Part shown: positions 10,901 to 21,500 of the stretch, piece after piece
Numbering within the stretch: the stretch's first letter is position 1
Layout: the number at the start of each line of letters is the position of its first letter
Assembly: GCA_963082875.1 (NCBI GenBank)
Contig: OY720099.1
Location: forward strand, 1,116,001 to 1,180,000
From: Corella eumyota
Taxonomy: Eukaryota; Chordata; Ascidiacea; Phlebobranchia; Corellidae
DNA length: 64,000 bases
Reading direction: 5' to 3'
The notes under the pieces: model-generated
Told to the model about the DNA's origin: nothing
What the model saw: only the letters and a program-made list of their open reading frames with translations
Database searches by the model: none
Program-made: the position numbers and the translations under genes

Positions 10901-12648
10901 TTTTATTTTTACCAAATATTTTTCGCATTAACAAACCTTTAAGTTTGGTTTAATAGTGTTCTCAATTTCAGGCGGCAGGGTTCAAAACAACGTCACAATC
11001 GACCAAGTTGAGTCATACAACCCTGTTAATAACACTTGGACCACAGTCCAACCTGTCAGTAGTCCTAGAAGATATATTGCAATCACTTCTTTAAATGAAA
11101 AGTTGTATGCAGTTGGTGGGTCAAGTGAAGACCTTATTTCAAGGAGAGTGGAAAGGTAATTTGAGGGTAAAGTTAACTTTTAAAGAATAATATTATAAAG
11201 GTCAAAACTTCATCTATACTCATAAATCACGTTAATAAACACGCAAACATGAAGTAAACTAATATATTGAATAGAGAGGCTGTACTAAAGCAAATAAAAT
11301 ATATTTATTTAAATACATATTTAGTCTTTTACGAGCATTGACTCTGGACAAAAATGATTTGTTCGTATAATATTTATATTGGAGCCGCTAATGAATAATT
11401 TACTTATTCCGTTGATAGATATTGTTCTATGACGAAACAATGGGAGCGCAGAAGACCCTTGACACGACCAAGATTTTCAGGAAGTCTTCACGCGTTCGAG
11501 AACAAACTTTGGTTGATAGGTGGCGCTACAACCGATCCAAACCACCCAGAGGCTGGGATCACAGGAGCTACAGAAGTAAAAAAAACTCTAACTTATTGAA
11601 AAAAACTACATAAAACATAACTTTCCTCCTCTTAGATTGAGTTATACATTCCGACTCATGATCAGTGGACGATTTGTAAGGACACGTCACTAATGACGTC
11701 ACTTAAGTGTTTGGAACAAGGAGACGAAAGATGGACCTTGGCATCGACTACTCCTGTTCAAAAGTTTGTGTTTTTTTTATTATTTTTGCATCTAATCACC
11801 AACTAACAAGCATTTCGTATAAACATTGTAATTGTAGAAGTTCAGATCCTAGCAAAACCAGCTATAAGTTACACACAGCAAGAACTGAACATGGTGGTTG
11901 TATCATCGGAAACAAATTCTTCCTTATTGGTGGATACAGTTGGCTTAACCGTTCCAGAATTAACGACGTTGAATGTATTGAAACATCAAGTTTGGCGACG
12001 TCGAGACAGAAGAGTAGATGCGGTACCTCAAAAAGCATTCGCGATGATCTATTCTCAGGTGGAAATAAGCATCATAAGATTAACAACTACCCACTACGTT
12101 GTACTGGTTTGGCTTGCTCTGTTTTAACCTTATACAAAGACCCGACGAATGCTTCCTTAACAAAACGAACGATATCAAGCAAGGATATGATAAGTACCTT
12201 ATCGTTCGCAACACATCGGAAAGAAGTTAAAAAGTTAAATAGAAATATAACGAGGTCTGCACACCCTCCTTTAATAAGCCATGAGTGTACACCAAGGGTG
12301 TATGGTCACGAGAATAGTCCGATAGCTAGGATAGGGAATCACGTGATACGAGAAAGAAGTCAGTTTCCAACGCCAGGTAGAACGCCGTCGCTTTTAAGAA
12401 ATGTAACTCCTAGTAACAAGGAGGAATTCCTGCAGCAATGGCTTATAAACAACGAGGGTAGGTTTATATGGATAGAAGTACTTAATTTACACTATAAGTA
12501 AGTAGTATGTAAGTATGGGAAATGTATATGAAATCACAAATTTTTTTGTTTAGGTCAAGAGTTAAGTAACACACCGAGTCCTTTAATTGGAAGCGAATAT
12601 GCAACATACAAAAAAACTCTCAGACAAGATAAAACAGCACCGTACTAA
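7969..12648 (+). CDS. BTB-BACK-kelch protein with long C-terminal extension
   Basis: Thirteen exons (7969-8247, 8382-8521, 8603-8744, 8889-9091, 9839-10055, 10164-10302, 10449-10522, 10700-10808, 10972-11155, 11419-11575, 11636-11763, 11838-12457, 12554-12648) close to 828 residues. The start is fixed by an in-frame TAA just before the ATG. BTB domain about 60-165 (Cys-Asp-Val-Gln-Leu, Phe-Lys-Ala-His-Lys-Val-Val-Leu-Ala-Ala), BACK about 175-325, and kelch blades about 330-640 with repeated Gly-Gly and Tyr/Trp signatures (for example Leu-Tyr-Ala-Val-Gly-Gly, Trp-Leu-Ile-Gly-Gly). Such proteins normally act as substrate adaptors for Cullin-3 ubiquitin ligases; that role is inferred. The final ~190 residues are basic, Ser/Thr-rich and not kelch-like. 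The first donor is an unusual GTCGAA. I cannot match it to a named KLHL orthologue. Confidence 0.87.
9118..9740. repeat. 56-bp minisatellite, about 11 degenerate copies
   Basis: Fills most of kelch intron 4. The unit starts ccccaacccagtcttaagtt, continues through gtacaagtttaagatatt and ends attgacctcatgatatta, with a 56-base spacing (for example cccag at 9173 and cctag at 9229). Copies vary by substitutions and small indels. It is followed by two or three copies of a shorter sub-repeat, aagttcaagatattattaact (9763-9797). The same unit reappears in a RhoGEF intron at 19.5-19.8 kb. Confidence 0.85.
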
Positions 12649-13216
12649 AATAAGCTTTAAACTAATATTTGATGAATTTTTTTTTTGTGTATAAAATAAA
12701 TGTGTTATTGGAACTGCTTTTTGCGCGTATATATGTTTGCATTTAAACAATTATAAATATTACTAAATTTAAATATGTAAGATAATACTGACTTTTAATT
12801 TTGTTGAATCAAATTATTAAAAATTTCTAAAAATAGCTTTAAAAATAAAACGAAACCAAAACTGGTTTGTCCTCATGTGTATAATAAAATTGTAGTCTCG
12901 ACAGTTTCAGATCAGCCTCGATCCTTTTTATTGGATTTTGGTCGGGTGTGGTAAACAACGAAACTACGTAGTTGCGGTCATTATAAAGTAAAAATTAAGC
13001 TAATTAGACCAAAAACAATAGAAAATTAAAAGTTATATTTTTATATAACCTTGTTATTCGTAGAACATTGTAAAACATTTGGTTAAAAGACGCTTAAAAT
13101 GAACTTGTTTTATAAGTTATCCATTTGCGAATTACGTTGTCGATATTAAATATTTATGAGTGTTGCAATTTGTATAACAGGGCCTATTAGGGTATAGGCC
13201 ATTTTAAACTTGCAAA
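12649..13216. other. kelch 3' flank and G-gamma 5' flank
   Basis: AATAAA at 12695-12700 lies 47 bases past the kelch stop and is its likely polyadenylation signal. The rest is the upstream region of the G-gamma gene, ending in a 20-base hairpin. No other coding signal. Confidence 0.5.
13181..13200 (+). promoter_or_regulatory. perfect hairpin just upstream of the G-gamma start
   Basis: The arms ggcctat and ataggcc pair perfectly over 7 bases around a 6-base loop (tagggt), ending 16 bases before the ATG. If transcribed it would sit in the 5' leader. It directly follows a cag, a possible splice or trans-splice acceptor, so it could form the very 5' end of the mature leader. Confidence 0.4.
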
Positions 13217-13570
13217 ATGAATTCCCAAGTACCATGTAACCTTCAAAATGCTAAGAAAATGGTGGACGAATTAAGATATCACACTAACATCAAAAGATTA
13301 CCTGTAAGTTTAAATTAAATGCTTAAGTTTATATTTTGATAACGTGTTTGTTTAAATTTTATTTTGTAAGCTGACTTACTTTGCATGTTGCAATATAAAA
13401 TTAAACATTCCGCTATTTTTAAGTGTTTTAAAATTGTTTTTTTTGTAAAGGTATCAACTGCCGCAACAGAGCTTCTAAACTATGTTTTAGAGAACGAGAG
13501 CCGGGATTTTTTATTGGCAAAACCTCCCGATAATCCATTCAAACCAAAGAGCTCTTGTATGTTTCTATAA
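13217..13570 (+). CDS. heterotrimeric G-protein gamma subunit
   Basis: Two exons (13217-13303, 13451-13570) give 68 residues, the usual size of the family. The protein is a coiled-coil helix (residues about 8-24) followed by Val-Ser-Thr-Ala-Ala-Thr-Glu-Leu (30-37), the family motif Asp-Asn-Pro-Phe-Lys-Pro-Lys, and a C-terminal CAAX box Cys-Met-Phe-Leu. The final Leu predicts geranylgeranylation, which anchors the G-beta-gamma dimer to the plasma membrane and makes it a partner of G-alpha. The intron sits at the conserved position before Val-Ser-x-Ala-Ala. Which vertebrate GNG it corresponds to cannot be told from 68 residues. It is convergent with RNF170; the two stop codons are about 445 bases apart. 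Confidence 0.93.
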
Positions 13571-14014
13571 ACTTTGTCACAATCTTGAAATTATAAACTT
13601 TTTACTCGCGCATGTTTGTGTGTCGGCAAAATGGTACTTTTTTGCAATTGACTGTTTTTGTTTTGATCTTTTTTTGTAGTTTTGCACACTGGATAAACAT
13701 GAAAGTGTGTTATAACTTTATAAACAACCTGTTTTGCCTTTTAATTTCGTGTTTAGTACTAAATTAATAGTGCTGTTTTACTTGATATGTTTTATAATTA
13801 AGGTGCCTGAGATTATATTACCCAATTATAATTTTAAAACCTTTGGACTAATTCTTCTGTAAAATAAAATACACGTCGTAATTTTAATTCAATTTTTTTT
13901 TACAAATGTGTTTAAAATAGATAAATATGACAGACTAACACTAATGAACATTTATAACGAAATGACATTTATTAAAAGTAATGAAAAATGAAAAACGAGA
14001 TTGCACAAAATAAA
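13571..14014. terminator. convergent 3' ends of G-gamma and RNF170
   Basis: AATAAA at 13863-13868 is a candidate polyadenylation signal for the plus-strand G-gamma gene. TTTATT at 13968-13973 reads AATAAA on the minus strand, about 42 bases past the RNF170 stop. The two transcripts would end within about 100 bases of each other. Confidence 0.5.
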
Positions 14015-15272
14015 TTACATGTTTCTTTCTGCTACTACTTGCCGATAAATAATTGTAACATAAATAAGGACCAATAAAAGAATAAAAAAATCATCAAGCA
14101 ATCCCAAAACACCTAGTACCGCCTCTGGTAATATATCCAGTGGGGATAAAAGGTAAATTAGGACAAGAAAAAGGCACAAAATGACTCTGATGCGAAACAT
14201 GAATACGAGGCCACCTACTGAGAAAAATTCTCTCCATAGGTGGCGCAATAATACTGGAAGGTCACGAATGTAATCCATGATCTAAAATTAAACTTATTAT
14301 TTTACAAAATTGTTAGGTATATATATGCATGTCTATTGCTTAGGTACTTACAGCTCTTGGCTCTCCTGAAAACCTTCTATTATACTCATTAATACTGGAT
14401 TGAATGTCCTGTTCATGTTGTGTGTTATCAGTGTCACCTTGCAAACGCATCAGTAGAGTTACATTTTGTCGACAAACGGGACAATTTACTGCCCCAAGCC
14501 AGTTACCAAACCTCCAATAGGTAATAATACAATGACCTAAGAAAATCCAATATTTTATAACTTAATTTTTGTACCAACTTAATTTATATCTTACCACAGA
14601 ACAAATGTCCACAGTTAGTTTCTATTGCATAAGTAGCATCCACTAAACAGATTGGGCATTTAAGATCAGTAAAGAAATGGGTTGTGTTGTTCTCCTATAA
14701 GTTAAAATATTTATAAACAATTTATTGATATTCTGATGTAAAATTTAGTACTTAAGAACTAACATTTTCAGTGGTTTCTTCACTTAAATTGCTATCAGTT
14801 GTTGAACTACTGGCACCAATACGAAGTTGACTTCTAGTCGCATTTACACTTTCCTGGCTATCTGGGTGAATTGATGTCAAATTTCTGTGATTTATCCATC
14901 TAGAAAAACACTTTGACAATTGGGTAAGCTATTAAATTGAAATATTTTTAACAGAATTGAAGTCAGTACATTTAAAAACACAGGTTGTTGTAAAAATAAA
15001 TAAGCAAATTGAAAAGTTACATGGAAATTGGCAAAAATGTTAAATTTATAATTATATATCTTATTTAGTTTTTAAATAACTCATAATCCAAAAACAGGAA
15101 CTTAATTTAAAACTCATATTTACCTGTACATTAAAGATGAATATGTGGCCACACATACAACTATTGTAATAAGTGCAATGACTACTTCATCCCCAACTCC
15201 CTCTATATAAGTTCCAGAGGATGTATTCTCGTTAGAGGGCAGCATTGAGTCCAATAATTCTTGGTCATCCAT
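14015..15272 (-). CDS. RNF170: RING-type E3 ubiquitin ligase RNF170
   Basis: Five minus-strand exons (15272-15124, 14899-14764, 14694-14595, 14536-14352, 14281-14015) give 278 residues (human about 258). RNF170 is an ER-membrane ubiquitin ligase that promotes degradation of activated IP3 receptors; that is family knowledge. Here an N-terminal membrane segment (about 29-48) follows the family motif Ile-Glu-Gly-Val-Gly-Asp. The RING finger runs from Cys-Pro-Ile-Cys near 108 through Cys-Gly-His-Leu-Phe-Cys-Gly-His-Cys to Cys-Pro-Val-Cys-Arg-Gln near 154, with all zinc ligands visible. [12 protein letters not shown] matches the vertebrate linker. The last exon encodes two further membrane spans around [10 protein letters not shown] (DUF1232-like). 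Complete. Confidence 0.95.
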
Positions 15273-15966
15273 TTTGTAACATTGAGAAGCTTTTCCAGAA
15301 AATATAACACAAAAAAATTAAGAATTGGGTAATTAGATACAATAGGATTTAAATGAAAAGATTTTTTTACATTATTGTAACGAATTTTACGCAATTAGTT
15401 TAATGAAAAATTAAATAAATTTAGCAGCTAAGTTTGTACGTAAAATGTATATTTTAAACCTCTTACCGCCTAAATGTTGAAAGTTTCTTTTTCTAATGTA
15501 TTAGATAACAATTATTCACAGTAACAATATACAAACACCAACAAACATACAATTCAACCATGTAAACTTAAAACAACAATTTATTTTCAACTTCTTGTTT
15601 GTTTGTTTACCTTTTTTATGGAGGCAAGATCAAAGCTGTAATGTGACGTATTGTTAGATGCAAAAAATAATCATTAATTTTTGTATATAAATAAATGTTA
15701 AATGCAATGATTATCTATATTATTTACTTTAAGTATGTTATGTACAATTTACTACCTTTTAATTAGTATATTTGTCTGTGTTTTAAATTGAAGGTTTGGT
15801 GGCATAATTTTAATCAAGACACCTGTTCCAAGTTTGTATACGGTTACAGTTTTTGCTCGCTCGTGCGTTTTTAAATCGTTTTTTATTTATCATAGCGCGT
15901 TCGTTAAATCATTTTAACATAAATTGTCATATTTATAGTCGTTAACTCAGGATAAGATAGGTTAAG
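15273..15966. promoter_or_regulatory. shared intergenic region between divergent RNF170 and SF3A2
   Basis: The two housekeeping-type genes start back to back across 694 bases, so their promoters must lie here or very near. The stretch is AT-rich with no CpG-rich core. A short patch before SF3A2 (gctcgctcgtgcg, about 15854-15866) is the only GC-rich spot. Confidence 0.45.
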
Positions 15967-17767
15967 ATGGATTTTCAGCATCGAGCTGGGGGTAAAACTG
16001 GGTCAGGTGGGGTCGCTTCACTTTCCGAAGCTAATCGAGATCGAAGAGAAAGATTGAGGCAATTAGCGTTGGAGACAATCGATCTTAACAAGGTAACGTT
16101 TGAATATTTTACGAACTAATAACTTAAATGTTATCAAGTCTAACTATTTATTGTTTTAGGATCCATATTTTATGAAAAATCATCTTGGATCTTATGAATG
16201 CAAACTTTGTTTAACTCTACATAATAACGAGGTAAGATTTTAACTTTTCTACTACTAAAAAACGAATTTAAAAGTTTTACATTTAAGCATTACTTTAGGG
16301 AAGTTATTTAGCTCATACACAAGGCAAAAAGCATCAATCAAACTTGGCCAAAAGAGCAGCAAGGGATGCAAAGGAAACACCAATCCAACCTGCGCCTGCT
16401 AAAGCAGTGGTTGAAGTTAAGAAATTTGTAAAGATTGGACGTCCTGGTTATAAAGGTGTGACAATAATTTGGTGTAATTTTTTTTTATATCTTTTAAGGT
16501 AGGATTTCTATCACTACCTTGTTTTTTTTGTTAGGCACTAACTTCTGTCAATTTTTTAAACCTTTAAAAAAAATTGTATAAATATTAATTAGATTTAAAT
16601 ACACAAGGGCTTTTTAATATGAATATTTTTATATTTTTCTATTTATTGTACAGACTAACTGAAATAACTTTACATGTTTTTGTCATAAGGTTGCATTTAT
16701 TAACCTTTAAACCATGATATATTTTTAGAAATAATCCAAATCTTATATTTCTGGTTTTTCTTTAGTAACAAAACAAAGGGTACCTGAAACCGGACAACAA
16801 AGTTTGTTGTTTCAAGTTGATTACCCAGAAATTGTTGATTCAATTCAACCACGTCATCGTTTTATGTCCGCTTACGAACAACATGTTGAACCTCCAGATA
16901 GAAAGTGGCAATACTTGCTGTTTGCTGCCGAACCTTATGAGACTATTTCATTTAAGGTAAGTTTGTTTTTGAATATTGTGTTAAAGTTTGTCTTTCTACC
17001 TAAATGCAAAAGGCTTTAGATATGGAGAAATCACACTGATACTATAATATATTTTAACTTTAAGTTAAAGGTTGCAACTTTAAAGTAAAATTAAAGTAGA
17101 TAAATATATAACTAGGTGTAAAAAAATTGGATTTATATGAAAATTGAATAACTTAAAATTATATTTTCCAGGTTCCAAGTCGAGAGATCGACAAACAAGA
17201 AGGAAAGTTCTGGAATCATTGGAACAAAGACACAAAACAAGTAAGAATATAAAACCAAGCTTAACTAAAATTTAAATATATTAGAAGACCATTTAGAATA
17301 TCTACTATTTAAATAAATTAACTCCAAATTGTTTTGAATCCTTTCCTTAGTTTTTTCTCCAATTTCACTACAAAATTGAGGTTCGCCCGCCTCCCATGAT
17401 AAATGACAGGGGTGATGCCCATAAACAGCGGGAGCTCGAAGATGAGGCGTTTCCCCCGGGGACTAACCCCAATGATGATGACCACTTTGAACCCGCACCC
17501 CCTGGAATGTTTGACAGCAACAGAATGCCATTTCCTCCCATGGGTGGTCCCCCTCCTCCTCCACCCCCTAACTTTAACAACAACTTTAACCCACCACCTA
17601 TGGGAGGTCCCCCTCATATGGGTGGAGGGCCCATGCCCCCAATGGGACCACCCCCAATGCCGATGCAACCCGGGTCTATGGATGGGGGTTTTATGGATCA
17701 AGGAAGACCTGCTCCTCCACCCCCTCCGATGGCTCCTCCTCCAGATTCTGATGACCCTGAAAACTAA
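15967..17767 (+). CDS. SF3A2: splicing factor 3A subunit 2 (SF3a66/Prp11)
   Basis: Six exons (15967-16092, 16160-16231, 16299-16455, 16766-16956, 17172-17240, 17351-17767) give 343 residues. The product is a subunit of the SF3a complex of the U2 snRNP, needed for branch-site recognition. The N-terminus is almost identical to human (Met-Asp-Phe-Gln-His-Arg, Gly-Gly-Lys-Thr-Gly-Ser-Gly-Gly-Val-Ala). A matrin-type zinc finger spans about residues 54-78 (Cys-x2-Cys and His-x5-His within Tyr-Glu-Cys-Lys-Leu-Cys and His-Thr-Gln-Gly-Lys-Lys-His). The conserved Lys-Phe-Val-Lys-Ile-Gly-Arg-Pro-Gly-Tyr-Lys and Ala-Glu-Pro-Tyr-Glu-Thr-Ile follow. The last exon encodes a Pro/Gly/Met-rich tail with runs of Pro. 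It is shorter than the heptad-repeat tail of human SF3A2 (464 residues), and its GC-rich codons set it apart from neighbouring DNA. Complete. Confidence 0.97.
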
Positions 17768-18572
17768 GTTGGTTGTGATGTCATAGAAGTCTTTTATAAT
17801 GCTGCATAATAACTTTGGATTGTTGTTTTTATGACATCACACTTGATTTTATAAAGATGTTTTTCTTAACTGAAAAAAATTGCAAGAAAGTTAATGATTA
17901 TGAGGTAATATCGTTTTGTATTACGTCATGAAGGCTAGATTTCATCACGTAAATCTTCAACTCTCAGAAGTTGAATTTAGTAAAAATAATTTTTGCATAA
18001 TGTATATGAAGTCTGACAAACAAAATTTAATAAAGTGATTTTGATTTGTAAATACACAAATGCTAATTTAGTAAAATTAAGATTTATTAAAACAAGAAAT
18101 TTAAAATAGAACAATAAATTTTATACATATTTTTATAGAAATGTACTACATTAAATAATAAAAATAAATAATTCTATTAAAAATGTTAAACGAAAACGCT
18201 GCGCGCAATAAAATTGGAACTAAAACAACGATATTAGGACCGTTATAAGACTTATTAATTAAAAATGTTTAGTCAGCATTATTGTATGCTTTTATTTGAG
18301 TTAGAAAATCAAAAAAATTGTTTAGAAAGCCTTGTGAGCTGATAAATATATCAATGTTACAACGCTATAATTTACGGCACATCTTCCTGAACTATAAATA
18401 TTGCCTAAAATTATTTGAAAAAACAATTAGCAGGCTTCGCAATATAAGGGGTTCAGTTTTCAAGTATTTTTCTTCCAAAAGAAAAAATCCTGTAAAGGAT
18501 TTAAATTTATCCCCAAAACACCACGTGAACCACGTCACAATAGCCTTTGATAACAGTGAAAGCCTAACATGT
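17768..18572. terminator. convergent 3' flanks of SF3A2 and RhoGEF
   Basis: AATAAA at 18029-18034 lies about 262 bases past the SF3A2 stop and is the best plus-strand polyadenylation signal. TTTATT at 18083-18088 reads AATAAA on the minus strand and could end the RhoGEF transcript, about 485 bases after its stop. No coding signal. Confidence 0.45.
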
Positions 18573-21500
18573 TCATGTTGTTGTAACTTTTGTGTTCTCT
18601 TGAGTTCTGTGTTTTCGACTAAAAGATATCCTTAGAAAGGATTTTGATCGACTTTTCTTCTTTTTGGAAGTAATGGGTTCTTTTTTATCAGGTGAGTTAT
18701 TTTCGTCAGTTTCAGTGAGGCCTTTAGGATGTAAAAACGAGGACAGAGATGAAAAAATAACAGTTTCCAATGGCCGATGTGCTTGATTTCGTTGCCTAAA
18801 AATTTAGAAGTTTACTATAAGCTTTTACAACTCAAAAACGGTGCTTTATGTGTAGTTTTTTAAAGCCTGTTTTAATCCAAATTTAGAAGGGTTATTGTAA
18901 GGAACTAGCCTGTTTTTGGTAGGTTATAATTGATTTAAAATTGTTCTTACCTATCAATGCAGTCGAATTTCCATCTCAATATTGAAAGCCATTCACTTTT
19001 TTCGAGGTCTGTTACTGTGTACATGTAATACGTTCGATCCGGCATCTTTATACTGTTATAAAATATTGGTCTTTTTAGTTTTGTGTGGGGAATACAAAGT
19101 TTTATGCTAACTTAAGTTATGTTAATTACAAAGTCCCTATTTATAATGTTATGCACATCAGAATTAAACAGAAAGTAACTTAAAATTACACTAAAAAAAC
19201 AGTTTTCCTTTACCCAAAACAGTTAGGTCGTCCTACTAATTCAGTTGTGTTTTCCTCAAACTTTTTATAAGCTGTAAGATCTAAAGTTCCTTGTGGAGTT
19301 TGGTCAGTTGGTTCATGATAATATTTCATCTCATACCCGTTTAAAATAAACCAACGAATACACCAAGTTTTTACCGCCCCGCCCCGCTTCACCATAAAGC
19401 CGTGCTTAGATAAACACTAAAACAAAATGTATGATGTTGATTATTTATGTTATTTGATTTTAAATTATATTTGTTATGCTTAGGACTTCTATTAATGGTC
19501 TTTGTTAGACAAGTTTAGTATAGTATTGACCTTGTGTTATTACCCCAACCTAGTATTAAGTTGTACAAGTTTCAGACATTATTGACCTCATGGTACCACC
19601 CCAACCCAGTTCAAAGTTTAAGAGATTGTTGACCCTATGATATTACTCCACCCCGTCTTGAGTTGCACAAGTTTAAAATATTATTGACTTTTTTAAATTA
19701 CCCCCAACCCAGTCTTAGGTTGTACAAGTTTAATATATAGTTGGCCTTGTAAAATAACCCTAACCCAGTCTCAGATTGTACCAGTTTATGATACGTGGAT
19801 TAAATCTTAATCTGTTACAGGAGTATGTATAACCTATTAAATTGACTTTTAACCTATGTAAACATGCGTCAAGTTATTTTGTGGTTTTTAGACTGCGTGG
19901 TTTGGTTGTTAAACCGGTTATAAGAAAAGGTTGCTCAAGATTTTACAAATGATAATATGTAAATAAACCAAGATTTTAAACCACAAGATGAAACCACTTT
20001 ACTTAGCTGAAAACATCGTATGTCTTTAGTTTAAAAAAACTTTAAACTAACTAAAAAGTGTTAGACCCACATTTATATTCCATTAATACACTCATTATGT
20101 TATATGGCATTTTAGAAATGTTAAATACTTACTCCAGATTTTTCCCATGAATCAAACGCTGAGTCCACATCTCTTATTGCTTGCATTGTGATCGCTCTTC
20201 TTTCGGATTCGTTCACTGATGCTGTAACTTCTTCCATTACCTATATACAAAGATTCATTTTAAACGGTTTGGTACATTCAAATCTTCCAATTTTTACCAT
20301 TTTTGTGGGTAGGTTATGACGTCACAAATATTTAACAAACATATCTAGTATGACGTCATAGATAACTAACAAACATACCTTTGCTGCATCCGAGACGGGT
20401 TGTGCATCAGGATGACTTGCCATCGTAAATTTCTTAAGTTCTCTCAACAACAGAGGATATTTGCACAACCTTTGTACAGGTGAGATAATGAAACCTTCCA
20501 GGTGGAGAAAATTTCGAGATTTTGTCGCAACACTACCTTTCCATTTCTACAAATAAGAATATATTTATTATATAAAAAAGCTTAGTTATGTATGTCCAAT
20601 TTATAGGCCTATTAAATCAATATTACTGCTGCTTATGGTGCGTGAAAGGGCAACCATAAGACGAGCTGGGCTATTACCTAGTATTAAATTTAAGTAAAAT
20701 TTGTTGTACTTTGGAAAATGTTAATAACTAAACACCTAAATATTATAGCTTAAATTAAGTATTTGGTTTTATTATCGGCAATTTTATATACATTCATGAT
20801 TAACCAAATTATGAGCAAATAAATAAACACTAAAGACATAAAATATATCACTGTTTCTGCTTGCTAGAACCATCGTACAAAAACGAAACTACCCGACGTT
20901 GTTTTATAACAAAGATAAACTAAATGAAGTTTATGCTTACGTCAATAAGCTCCAATATACAACCATCATTTTCCAACTTGTAACTGATCTTCTGAGCGTT
21001 GGTGAAGTTCGCGCAATATTCACCATAAGCTTTAAACTCTTCTTTCTAAAAAATATAAATTTAAGCAATTAGTTAGTTTTTATGAATTGGAAAATCTAGA
21101 GCTTGTTATCACCTATAAACTTATTTTCAAATGCACTTAAATCTAAATTGTAACCTTTTTTTAGTTGAGGAACAATTAAAAACCAAATAACTTTTCTAAA
21201 TTACTTTAAATTTACTACCTAACAACTCATCTAAATGGCTTTAAATGTTGTTAGGTCTTAAGTGTGGCCTTTTATTCTTTTTGAAACAATTTAAGGACTT
21301 ACAAAATTGATGAAAATTTTTCCAATACAGTGAGTGTAGTATGGATACGGATATAAAGCTTCTTTTAACGCTGCTGAAAACTTGATGTGAAGTTGATGAA
21401 TTTCGCGAATGTTTGATAATAATTCTTCGATAACGTCATTCGACACTGACGTCACGTGTTCGTCTTTAACGCAGTTGTTTAACTCGGGAATCATAACCTA

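Noticed and set aside
12649-13216. Kelch and G-gamma genes as a trans-spliced operon
   Set aside because: The gap between coding regions is 568 bases with its own polyadenylation signal, whereas known Ciona operons have almost no spacer.
17318-17786. Several overlapping frames on both strands in the last SF3A2 exon
   Set aside because: They are side products of the GC-rich proline-coding repeat. Only the frame continuing SF3A2 matches the family and splices correctly.
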